From positions 2,914,001 to 2,978,000 of the forward strand of contig NZ_CP072941.1 in NCBI RefSeq assembly GCF_018069625.1: a stretch of DNA of 64,000 bases, in the 5' to 3' direction. The notes under the pieces were generated by a model. It saw only the letters and a list, made by a program, of their open reading frames with translations, was not told where the DNA came from and ran no database searches. Within the stretch, counting starts at the first letter, position 1, and each line of letters begins with the position of its first letter. The translations under genes and the position numbers were made by a program. This DNA comes from Streptomyces yatensis. Lineage in GTDB: Bacteria; Actinomycetota; Actinomycetes; Streptomycetales; Streptomycetaceae. Below, piece after piece: positions 51,398 through 58,913 of the stretch.

Positions 51398-51462
51398 GGG
51401 GTCTGGGGCGGAGCCCCAGTTGAGGGAAGGGGCGGGGAGGGGCAACAGCGCGCCGCAGGCGT
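51398..51462. repeat. Dispersed G-rich repeat, copy 2
   Basis: Same modules as at the start of the window: GGGGTCTGGGGCGGAGCCCC, AGTTG, a short purine run (AGGGAAGGGGCGGGGAGGGG) and CGCCGCAGGCG. It fills most of the gap between glgX and treY. Confidence 0.65.
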
Positions 51463-51573
51463 CACGATCCGTCGGGCACACCCTCGGTCCAGGCACCGCC
51501 CGGAGGCGCGGGGAGCGTCCGTTCGGGTGCGTGGGCCTCTCATGGAGCGCGCCCAGTGGGTACGTACGTTCCT

Positions 51574-54006
51574 ATGACGGCTGACCCCGGCACACCCACC
51601 GCCACCTATCGCCTCCAGCTCCAGCCCGCCTTCCCCTTCGCGGCGGCGGAGCGAGCGGTGCCGTATCTGGCCTCGCTCGGCGTCTCCCATCTGCATCTGT
51701 CCCCCGTGCTGGAGGCGGTGCCCGGCTCCACCCACGGCTATGACGTGGTGGACCACTCCACCGTCCGGGCCGAACTGGGCGGCGAGGAGGGGCTGCGCGC
51801 ACTCGCCCGTACCGCGCGGGCGCACGGCCTCGGGCTGATCGTCGACATCGTCCCGAACCATATGGCCGCCCCCGCCCCCGAGCGGCTCAACGGCCCGCTG
51901 TGGGAGGTGCTGCGGGACGGGCCGGAGTCGGCGTACGCGCGGTGGTTCGACATCGACTGGCGGGCCCAGGGCGGCAAGGTGCTGCTGCCGGTGCTCGGCG
52001 GCCCGCTCGGTGAGGAGTGGGAGCGGCTGCGCGTCGAGGACGGCGTGCTGCGCTACTACGACCACGCCTTCCCGCTGCGGCCCGGCACCGAGGGGCTGCC
52101 GCTCGCCGCGCTGCTGGACGCCCAGTGGTACCGGCTCGGCTGGTGGCGGCTGGCCCGCACCGAGCTCAACTACCGGCGCTTCTTCACCATCTCCGAGCTG
52201 ATCGCGGTGCGGGTGGAGGACCCGGAGGTCTTCGACGCCACCCATGCCACGCTGCTGGAGCTGATGCGGGACGGGGTCGTGGACGGGCTGCGGATCGACC
52301 ATCCGGACGGGCTCGCCGATCCGGAGGGCTATCTGCGGCGGCTGGACCGGGCGGTGCGGGCGGCGACGAGTGAGACGAGGGGCAGGGAAGGTGGGGGCGG
52401 CCGGTGGACGGTGGTCGAGAAGATCCTCGCCCGGGACGAGCGGCTCACCGAAACCTGGCCGGTCGCCGGGACCACCGGCTATGACGCGCTGCACCACATC
52501 GACGGGCTCTTCGTCGACCCGGACGGGCTGGCGAAGCTGACCGCCCGCTATCGCGCCTTCGCCGCTCCCCCGGCCGACCTCGGCGGCGACTGGCCCGCGA
52601 CGGTCCGCCGCGCCGCCCGCGAGGTGGTCACCCACGAACTGGCCGCCGAGGTGGCACGGCTGACACGCACCGCCGCCCGGATCTGCGCGGCCGACCCCCG
52701 GCTGCGCGACCACGCGCCCTGGGCGCTGCGCACCGCGATCCGCGAGCTGCTGGTGCGGCTGCCGGTCTACCGTCCGTACGCCTCGGTGGGCGGTCCGTCC
52801 GCGACGGACGCCGACGCGGTGATGCTGCGCTCGGCGGCGGCGGACGCCCGGGAAGCGTTCACGGTGGAGCAGGAGGCCCGGGTCGTACGGGTCGTGCGGG
52901 ACGCGGCGCTGGGCAGGCTCGGGGACGGCCCGGACCAGTGCGACTTCTGCGCCCGCTTCGCCCAGACGGCGGCCGCGCTGCGCGCCAAGTCGGTGGAGGA
53001 CACCGCCTTCTACCGCTACACCCCGCTGCTGTCCGCCGCCGAGGTGGGCGGCGATCCGGGGCGGCCGGCCGTGGCACCCGAGGAGTTCCACGCCTTCGCC
53101 GCCCGGCGCTCAAGCGACTGGCCCGTCACCGGCACGGTGCTGTCCACGCATGACACCAAGCGCAGCGCGGACTCCCGGGCCCGGCTCGCGGCGCTCACCG
53201 AATGCCCGGGCTGGTGGGGCCGGATGGTGGAGGAGCTGACCCGCTCGGCCCCCGCCCCCGATCCGCATCTTGCCTGGACGGCGTGGCAGACCGCGCTCGC
53301 GCTGGGCCACGGCGACGCCGCGCGGCTGGTCCCCGCCGTGCTCAAGGGGGTGCGCGAGGCGGGGCTGCGGACGACCTGGACGGAGCAGAACGCGGCGTAC
53401 GAGGAGGAGGTGACCGCCTTTCTGGAGGCCGGGCCGTGCGCGGCCGACCCGTCGGTGTGGGCCGCGATCGGCGCCGAACTCGACGGACCGGCGCGGGCCA
53501 ACGCGCTCGGCGCCGCCCTGCTGCAGCTCACCATGCCGGGCGTCCCGGACCTCTATATGGGCACCGAACACCTCTATACGGCCCTGGTCGACCCGGACAA
53601 CCGCCGGCCGCCCGAGTTCGGCGGCGAGCCGGAGGCGCGGGGGGTCTCCGCCGAGAAGCTGCTGCTGACCCGGGCCGCGCTGCGGCTGCGCCGGGAGCGT
53701 CCGGAGTGGTTCGGCCCGGGGAGCGGCTATGCGCCGCTGGCCGCCGAGGGGCCTTCGGCGGCGCACTGCGTGGCCTTCGTACGGGCGGCCGCCGGGAACG
53801 AGGGCGAGGGCGGAGGCGGCGGGGCGGTCACCGTGGTCACCCGGCTGTCGCGGCGGCTGGCGGAGGCGGGCGGCTGGGGCGCCACCCGGCTGCCGCTGCC
53901 ACCGGGCCGCTGGCGGGACCTGCTGACCGGGCGGACGGCCGAGGGGTCCGAAGCGCTGACCGAGCTGCTGTCGGGGCTTCCGGTGGCGCTGCTGGTGCGG
54001 AACTGA
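51574..54006 (+). CDS. treY: Maltooligosyltrehalose synthase TreY
   Basis: An 810-aa GH13 enzyme that converts the reducing-end alpha-1,4 bond of a maltodextrin into alpha,alpha-1,1, giving maltooligosyl trehalose. It opens with TATYRLQLQPAFPFAAAERAV, typical of TreY. Barrel motifs are VDIVPNHMA, DGLRIDHPDGLADP (nucleophile), VVEKILARDERL (acid/base) and VLSTHDTKRSADSRARL. ATG 51574 has no good ribosome site; GTG 51556 is an alternative. The usual next gene, treZ, is separated from it by two unrelated genes. Confidence 0.95.
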   Translation: MTADPGTPTATYRLQLQPAFPFAAAERAVPYLASLGVSHLHLSPVLEAVPGSTHGYDVVDHSTVRAELGGEEGLRALARTARAHGLGLIVDIVPNHMAAPAPERLNGPLWEVLRDGPESAYARWFDIDWRAQGGKVLLPVLGGPLGEEWERLRVEDGVLRYYDHAFPLRPGTEGLPLAALLDAQWYRLGWWRLARTELNYRRFFTISELIAVRVEDPEVFDATHATLLELMRDGVVDGLRIDHPDGLADPEGYLRRLDRAVRAATSETRGREGGGGRWTVVEKILARDERLTETWPVAGTTGYDALHHIDGLFVDPDGLAKLTARYRAFAAPPADLGGDWPATVRRAAREVVTHELAAEVARLTRTAARICAADPRLRDHAPWALRTAIRELLVRLPVYRPYASVGGPSATDADAVMLRSAAADAREAFTVEQEARVVRVVRDAALGRLGDGPDQCDFCARFAQTAAALRAKSVEDTAFYRYTPLLSAAEVGGDPGRPAVAPEEFHAFAARRSSDWPVTGTVLSTHDTKRSADSRARLAALTECPGWWGRMVEELTRSAPAPDPHLAWTAWQTALALGHGDAARLVPAVLKGVREAGLRTTWTEQNAAYEEEVTAFLEAGPCAADPSVWAAIGAELDGPARANALGAALLQLTMPGVPDLYMGTEHLYTALVDPDNRRPPEFGGEPEARGVSAEKLLLTRAALRLRRERPEWFGPGSGYAPLAAEGPSAAHCVAFVRAAAGNEGEGGGGGAVTVVTRLSRRLAEAGGWGATRLPLPPGRWRDLLTGRTAEGSEALTELLSGLPVALLVRN

Positions 54007-54106
54007 CGGTCCCACCGGAACAGTCCGTCCGGGCCCATCTGAGCGGCCGGTCCAGCCTCTGCCTGACGGGCCGCCAGAAAGCCTGCGGCGTTCACGTCCT
54101 GAAGCA

Positions 54107-54135
54107 TTTACAGGTGGCCGGGTGCGCGCTACGTT
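54107..54135 (+). promoter_or_regulatory. Promoter of the LPMO gene
   Basis: -35 TTTACA (54107-54112), 17-bp spacer and -10 TACGTT (54130-54135). The predicted start near 54142 is a few bases before the CebR box. Confidence 0.55.
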
Positions 54136-54146
54136 CACCAAGCAAT

Positions 54147-54160
54147 TGGGAGCGCTCCCA
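54147..54160. promoter_or_regulatory. CebR operator (perfect 14-bp box)
   Basis: TGGGAGCGCTCCCA is the exact consensus site of CebR, the Streptomyces repressor of cellulose use, which is released by cellobiose/cellotriose. It sits just after the predicted transcript start and 46 nt before the LPMO start codon, a good place to block transcription. Confidence 0.9.
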
Positions 54161-54205
54161 CACCGACGGTTCCTGACCCGTTCACGTCGAAGGGAAACAC
54201 GCGCA

Positions 54206-55315
54206 ATGCCTCGACGATTACTGGCTCTCGCCACGTCCGCACGCCCATCGGGCCCCTCCCGTGCGCGCAGGTCCGTGCTTCTGGTCCTGCTCTCGGTCCT
54301 GCCCGCCCTGGGCCTCGTCTTCTTCTCCTCGGGCGGCGCCTCCGCGCACGGTGCGCCGATGGCGCCGGGCAGCCGCACCTACCTCTGCTGGAAGTACAGC
54401 CTGTCCTCGACCGGTGAGGTCAAGCCGACCAATCCGGCGTGCAAGGCCGCGTACGACAAGAGCGGTGCGACGCCCTTCTACAACTGGTTCGCGGTGCTCC
54501 GCTCGGACGGCGCGGGCCGCACCAAGGGGTTCATCCCGGACGGCAAGCTGTGCAGCGGCGCGGCCACCGTCTATGACTTCTCCGGGTTCGACGTGGGCAG
54601 CAAGGACTGGCCGGTGACCCATCTGACGGCCGGCAAGTCGATGCAGTTCTCGTACAACGCCTGGGCCGCGCATCCGGGGTCGTTCCGCAGCTATGTCACC
54701 AAGGCCCCGATCGACCCGACCAAGCCGCTCACCTGGAACGACCTGGAGGACCAGCCGTTCAATACGGTGACGAACCCGCCGCTGTCCGGTCAGGTCGGCA
54801 CGGTCGACGGGAAGTACACCTGGACGGCCAATCTGCCGTCCGGCAAGAGCGGGCGCCACGTCATCTACACCGTGTGGACGCGCTCGGACAGCCAGGAGAC
54901 CTTCTACAGCTGCTCCGACGTGGTCTTCGACGGCGGCAACGGCGAGGTGACGGTCCCCGGCAGCAGTGGCGGGGGCAGCGACCCCACGGACCCGCCGGGC
55001 AACCCGCCGACGGCCTCCTGCTCCGCCGCCCAGAAGGTGACCAGCACCTGGAACGGCGGCTATCAGGCCGAGGTGACGGTCACCAACTCCGGTGCCACGC
55101 CCATCTCTTCGTGGATGGTCGACTGGACGGTGCCGTCCGGGCAGCGGATCGACAGCGTCTGGAACGGCAAGCTGTCCGCCACCGGTTCCTCGGCCTCGGT
55201 CACCAACGCCGACTGGAACGGTTCACTGGCCGCCGGGGCGTCGACGACCTTCGGCTATACGGCCGGCGGCGGCTCCCCGGACACGGCGGCCGCGCCGATC
55301 TGCATGGTGCACTAG
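54206..55315 (+). CDS. Secreted AA10 lytic polysaccharide monooxygenase with CBM2
   Basis: A 369-aa copper enzyme that oxidatively cleaves crystalline polysaccharide. The signal peptide ends GGASA-HGAPM, so His48 becomes the N-terminal copper-brace ligand; the second is H156 in YNAWAAHPGSF. The AA10 domain spans about 48-245. A Gly/Ser/Pro linker (GSSGGGSDPTDPPGNPP) leads to a CBM2 (SCSAAQKVTSTWNGGYQAEV...) that binds cellulose or chitin. The CebR box and CBM2 favour cellulose. Codon 5 is TTA (54218-54220), the bldA-dependent codon, so translation may be delayed to late growth. The gene splits the treY-treZ pair. Confidence 0.95.
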   Translation: MPRRLLALATSARPSGPSRARRSVLLVLLSVLPALGLVFFSSGGASAHGAPMAPGSRTYLCWKYSLSSTGEVKPTNPACKAAYDKSGATPFYNWFAVLRSDGAGRTKGFIPDGKLCSGAATVYDFSGFDVGSKDWPVTHLTAGKSMQFSYNAWAAHPGSFRSYVTKAPIDPTKPLTWNDLEDQPFNTVTNPPLSGQVGTVDGKYTWTANLPSGKSGRHVIYTVWTRSDSQETFYSCSDVVFDGGNGEVTVPGSSGGGSDPTDPPGNPPTASCSAAQKVTSTWNGGYQAEVTVTNSGATPISSWMVDWTVPSGQRIDSVWNGKLSATGSSASVTNADWNGSLAAGASTTFGYTAGGGSPDTAAAPICMVH

Positions 55316-55386
55316 TCTGCCTCTCACACCAGTCCACGCAGGTGCTCCGACCCGCTCATGAATCTGTCAGGTGCACCTCATCCCCA

Positions 55387-55429
55387 GCCGGTCTGCCGCC
55401 CCCTTCCCCCTCGCGGGCGGCAGACCGGC
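55387..55429 (+). terminator. Terminator of the LPMO gene
   Basis: 15-bp perfect arms (GCCGGTCTGCCGCCC and its complement) around a 13-nt pyrimidine-rich loop, 72 nt after the LPMO stop and just before the next promoter. Confidence 0.8.
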
Positions 55430-55439
55430 CCCCCTCCGG

Positions 55440-55478
55440 AAAATGGCGTGGACACCGCGACGTCGGTGGCCATAGAGT
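55440..55478 (+). promoter_or_regulatory. Candidate WblC/WhiB7-type promoter of the GNAT locus
   Basis: AAAAT (55440-55444), then GGCG, -35 TGGACA (55449-55454), an 18-bp spacer and -10 TAGAGT (55473-55478). Layout and spacer match the erm promoter at 36503-36540. A short ORF with a strong ribosome site begins about 30 nt after the predicted start. Confidence 0.5.
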
Positions 55479-55515
55479 GCGGGCACGCCCTGAACCGAGG
55501 AAGGAGGCGAGAGCA

Positions 55516-55575
55516 ATGGACATCACGACGTATCCGCGCTCCCGCCCCCTGTCCGCCGGGCGTATTCGCGTCTGA
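55516..55575 (+). CDS. 19-aa upstream ORF (possible leader peptide) of the GNAT gene
   Basis: MDITTYPRSRPLSAGRIRV is encoded behind a very strong ribosome site (AAGGAGG, 8 nt from ATG), followed 55 nt later by the GNAT start. It holds two +X+ motifs (R-S-R, R-I-R), the pattern at which macrolide-bound ribosomes stall. A regulatory peptide rather than a functional product is likely. I do not recognise the family. Confidence 0.5.
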   Translation: MDITTYPRSRPLSAGRIRV

Positions 55576-55630
55576 TCGCCATCGATCAGGCATCCGACCG
55601 GGAGCGCATCACTTTCCTGGAAGGAACCCC

Positions 55631-56539
55631 ATGACCGATCTGGTCATCCGTCCTCTCACCGAGGACGACGCCCATCTGTTCCACACCCTGCGGGTCCCCG
55701 CGCTCGTCGGCCGGGGCTGCCTCGGCCACACCTACGCCACCGTCGGCCAGGGCGGCGAATACCGCCCCGACTGGACCTGGGTGGCGCTGCGCGAGGAGCG
55801 GGTCGTGGCCCGCGCCGCGTGGTGGGGCGGCCCCGAGGACACCGCGCCCATCGCCCTGGACTGGTTCGACTTCGCCGACGGCGAGGCCGACGCCGCCGCC
55901 GAACTGCTGCGCACCGCACCGCTGCGCACCGAGTACAGCCTGCTGGCCCCGCCCGGCTGGCGCGATCAGCCCGAGCTGCGGGCCGCCGCCCAGGCCCGGA
56001 TCGACGCCGCCGTGGCGGGCGGGCTGGCCCCCCTGGTCGAGCGCTACCGCTATGAGTGGACGCCGGAGTGCGGACTGCCCGAGCGCCCGGGGCGGCTGGA
56101 GTTCCGGCCGGAGCCCGATGACGCGGCGATCGAGGACGCGCTGCGCCGCATCATGCCGGACACCCTCGACGCGCACGACCGGCGCGCCATCGACCGGGGA
56201 GGTGTCGATGCCGCGGTGCGGGAGCTCATGGACATCCTCGCGTGGTTCCCGTCGCCGCGCGAGTGGTGGCGGTTGGCCTATACGCCCGAAGGGGAGCTGG
56301 TCGGCATCCAGGTGCCCACGCGCAATCCGGGCGGGCCCTGCGTGGGCTACATAGGCGTTGTCGCCGAGCAGCGCGGCCACGGCTACGCGTACGACCTGCT
56401 CGTGGAGTGCACCCACGATCTGGTGGAGCAGGGCGCCACGAAGATCGCGGCGGCGACGGACCAGCCCAACCTCCCCATGGCCGCGCACTTCGCCAGGGCG
56501 GGGTATCCGGTCACGCAGGAGCGCATCGACCTCATCTGA
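55631..56539 (+). CDS. GNAT-family N-acetyltransferase (two-domain)
   Basis: A 302-aa acetyltransferase. The C-terminal GNAT core is clear: VGIQVPTRNPGGPCVGYIGVV followed by the acetyl-CoA loop QRGHGYAYDLL and TDQPNLPMAAHFARAGYPV. The N-terminal half (MTDLVIRPLTEDDAHLFHTL...VALREERVVARAAWWGG) looks like a second, degenerate GNAT fold. The substrate is unknown; drug or amino-acid amines are usual. It has GGAAGG 6 nt before ATG. The A-tract promoter and upstream ORF suggest antibiotic-responsive control. Confidence 0.87.
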   Translation: MTDLVIRPLTEDDAHLFHTLRVPALVGRGCLGHTYATVGQGGEYRPDWTWVALREERVVARAAWWGGPEDTAPIALDWFDFADGEADAAAELLRTAPLRTEYSLLAPPGWRDQPELRAAAQARIDAAVAGGLAPLVERYRYEWTPECGLPERPGRLEFRPEPDDAAIEDALRRIMPDTLDAHDRRAIDRGGVDAAVRELMDILAWFPSPREWWRLAYTPEGELVGIQVPTRNPGGPCVGYIGVVAEQRGHGYAYDLLVECTHDLVEQGATKIAAATDQPNLPMAAHFARAGYPVTQERIDLI

Positions 56540-56618
56540 CCGGTGCCGCCCTGCTGCGCCGCCGGCGCCGCGTCCCGCAGCATGGTCGGGGACCGTCGGT
56601 CGAGGTGAGGAGAGGCCA

Positions 56619-58379
56619 GTGCTGTTCGAGGTGTGGGCGCCGCACGCCGGGCGGGTCGGGCTCCATGTGGACGGGCGGGACCGCCCCATGGAGCCCGACC
56701 CGGGCCGCGAGGGGTGGTGGCGGGCCGAGGCCGAGGCCGGGCACGGGACGCGGTACGGCTTCACGCTGGACGACGGCCCGCCGCTCCCCGATCCGCGCTC
56801 CCGCCGCCAGCCGGACGGCCCCGAGGGGCTGAGCGCGGTGGTCGACCACTCCCGCTTCCGCTGGGAGCGGGAGTGGTTCGGCCGGCCGCTGCCGGGCGCG
56901 GTCCTCTACGAGCTGCACATCGGCACCTTCACCCATGAGGGCACCTTCGAGGCGGCGGCCGAACGGCTGCCGCACCTGGCCGAGTTGGGCGTCACGCATG
57001 TGGAGCTGATGCCCGTCTGCCCGTTCCCCGGGACCCATGGCTGGGGGTACGACGGCGTGGCGCCCTGGGCGGTGCACGAGCCGTACGGCGGGCCGGAGGG
57101 GCTGGCGCGGTTCGTGGACGCCGCGCACGGACACGGCCTCGGGGTGGTCCTCGACGTGGTCCACAACCATCTGGGGCCCTCCGGCAACCACCTCCCGGCC
57201 TTCGGCCCGTACTTCACCGACACCCACCACACCCCCTGGGGCGCGGCGGTCAATCTCGACGCGCCCGGCTCCGACGAGGTGCGCGCGTACTTCACCGGCA
57301 GCGCGCTCGCCTGGCTGCGCGACTTCCGCCTCGACGGGCTGCGGCTGGACGCGGTGCACGCGCTGCGCGACAACCGGGCCCGGCACTTCCTGACCGAGCT
57401 GTCGGCCGCCGTGGACGCGCTGGCCGCCCGCACCGGCCGCCCGCTGTTCCTGATCGGCGAATCGGATCTCAACGATCCGCGCACCACCACCCCGCGCGAG
57501 GCGGGCGGCCACGGGCTGCACGCGCAGTGGAACGACGACTTCCATCACGCCCTGCACACCTTTCTCACCGGTGAGCGCCAGGGCTACTACGCCGACTTCG
57601 CGGCCGAGGGGCCCGGGGCCCTGGTCAAGACGCTGATGGGCGGCTTCTTCCACGACGGCACCCATTCGACGTTCCGGGGCCGCCGCCACGGCACACCGCT
57701 GACCCCGCACACCACCCCCGCGCACCGGCTGCTCGGCTACGCCCAGACGCATGACCAGGTCGGCAACCGGGCGGTCGGCGACCGGCTCGCCGCCCGGCTC
57801 TCCCCCGGGCTGCTGGCCTGCGCGGCGGCCGTGGTGCTGTGCGCGCCCTTCACCCCCATGCTCTTCATGGGCGAGGAGTGGGGCGCCCGCACGCCCTGGC
57901 AGTACTTCACCGACCACCAGGATCCGGAGCTCGCCGAGGCGGTGCGGTCCGGCCGCCGCCGGGAGTTCGCCGCCCACGGCTGGGCGGAGGGGGACATCCC
58001 CGACCCCCAGGATCCGGCCACCCGGCTGCGGTCCTGCCTCGACTGGCGGGAGGCGGAGCGGGAGCCGCACCGGGCGCTGCTCGACTGGTACCGCCGGCTG
58101 ATCGCGCTGCGCCGCGCCGAACCGGCCCTGACCGACCCCACCTGGGCCTATACGGGTCTGTCCACCGGTTCGGACGGCTGCTTCAGCTTTCAGCGCGGCC
58201 CGCTGCGGGTCCTGCTCAACCCGGGCGACCGGCCGGTCGAGACCTGGCTGGGGCCCCGGACCGGCGAGGTCACCGAGGTGGTCGCCGCCTGGCGGCGGAT
58301 CGAGCTCCCGGGCCCGGACGGCATGCTGAGACTGCCGCCCGAGACCGCCGCCGTGCTGCGGCTGGGGCCGAGACCCTGA
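56619..58379 (+). CDS. treZ: Maltooligosyltrehalose trehalohydrolase TreZ
   Basis: A 586-aa GH13 enzyme that cuts trehalose from maltooligosyl trehalose made by TreY. It begins with the TreZ N-terminal module FEVWAPHAGRVGLHVDGRD. Barrel motifs are LDVVHNHLGPSGN, DGLRLDAVHALRD (nucleophile), FLIGESDLNDPR (acid/base) and YAQTHDQVGNRAVGDR. GTG 56619 has AGGAGAGG upstream. With glgX and treY it completes the route, although a LPMO and a GNAT gene are inserted between. Confidence 0.95.
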   Translation: MLFEVWAPHAGRVGLHVDGRDRPMEPDPGREGWWRAEAEAGHGTRYGFTLDDGPPLPDPRSRRQPDGPEGLSAVVDHSRFRWEREWFGRPLPGAVLYELHIGTFTHEGTFEAAAERLPHLAELGVTHVELMPVCPFPGTHGWGYDGVAPWAVHEPYGGPEGLARFVDAAHGHGLGVVLDVVHNHLGPSGNHLPAFGPYFTDTHHTPWGAAVNLDAPGSDEVRAYFTGSALAWLRDFRLDGLRLDAVHALRDNRARHFLTELSAAVDALAARTGRPLFLIGESDLNDPRTTTPREAGGHGLHAQWNDDFHHALHTFLTGERQGYYADFAAEGPGALVKTLMGGFFHDGTHSTFRGRRHGTPLTPHTTPAHRLLGYAQTHDQVGNRAVGDRLAARLSPGLLACAAAVVLCAPFTPMLFMGEEWGARTPWQYFTDHQDPELAEAVRSGRRREFAAHGWAEGDIPDPQDPATRLRSCLDWREAEREPHRALLDWYRRLIALRRAEPALTDPTWAYTGLSTGSDGCFSFQRGPLRVLLNPGDRPVETWLGPRTGEVTEVVAAWRRIELPGPDGMLRLPPETAAVLRLGPRP

Positions 58380-58435
58380 GGCTCGGGCCTCTTCGGGGCC
58401 CCGAGGCTCCGCCTTCCCCGAAGGAGGCCCCGAGG

Positions 58436-58507
58436 CTCAGCCTTCCTCGGAGACCCTGAGACTCAGCCCTCCTCGGAGACCCTGCGGCTGCTCAGCCCTC
58501 CTCGGGC
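58436..58507. repeat. Tandem copies of the msrB 3' end
   Basis: Three direct copies of about 24-29 bp sharing CAGCC(C/T)TCCTCGG. The last is the true end of msrB (coding P-E-E-G-stop on the minus strand). The other two lie downstream, between msrB and treZ, with AGACCCTG spacers. They look like slippage duplications. Confidence 0.7.
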
Positions 58508-58899
58508 GTCAGCCGCAGCGAGATGGAGTTGATGCAGTAGCGCTGGTCGGTCGGGGTGGGGTAGCCCTCGCCGGAGAAGACATGGCCGAGGTGGGAGCCG
58601 CAGCGGGTGCAGCGCACCTCGGTGCGGGCCATGCCGTGCGAGCGGTCCTCCAGCAGTTCGACGGCCGAGCTGTCCGCCGGGTCGTAGAACGACGGCCAGC
58701 CGCAGTGGCTCTCGAACTTCGTCTCCGAGCGGAAGAGCTCCGCCCCGCACGCCCGGCAGGAGTAGACGCCGACCGTCTTGGTATCGGTGTACTCACCGGT
58801 GAAGGCACGCTCGGTGCCGGCTTCCCGCAGGACGTGGTACTCCTGCGGGGTCAGCTCGGCGCGCCACTGCTCCTCCGGCTTGTCGATGTCGTACGCCAT
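58492..58899 (-). CDS. msrB: Peptide-methionine (R)-S-oxide reductase MsrB
   Basis: A 135-aa enzyme repairing methionine-R-sulfoxide in proteins. The structural zinc is held by CRAC and CTRC pairs, and the catalytic Cys is in RYCINSISLRL. Other family motifs are TERAFTGEY, FESHCGWPSF and GHVFSGEG. It lies 14 nt downstream of murC and is probably co-transcribed. Confidence 0.96.
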   Translation of the reverse strand: MAYDIDKPEEQWRAELTPQEYHVLREAGTERAFTGEYTDTKTVGVYSCRACGAELFRSETKFESHCGWPSFYDPADSSAVELLEDRSHGMARTEVRCTRCGSHLGHVFSGEGYPTPTDQRYCINSISLRLTPEEG

Positions 58900-58913
58900 G
58901 GGGACGGACCTCC

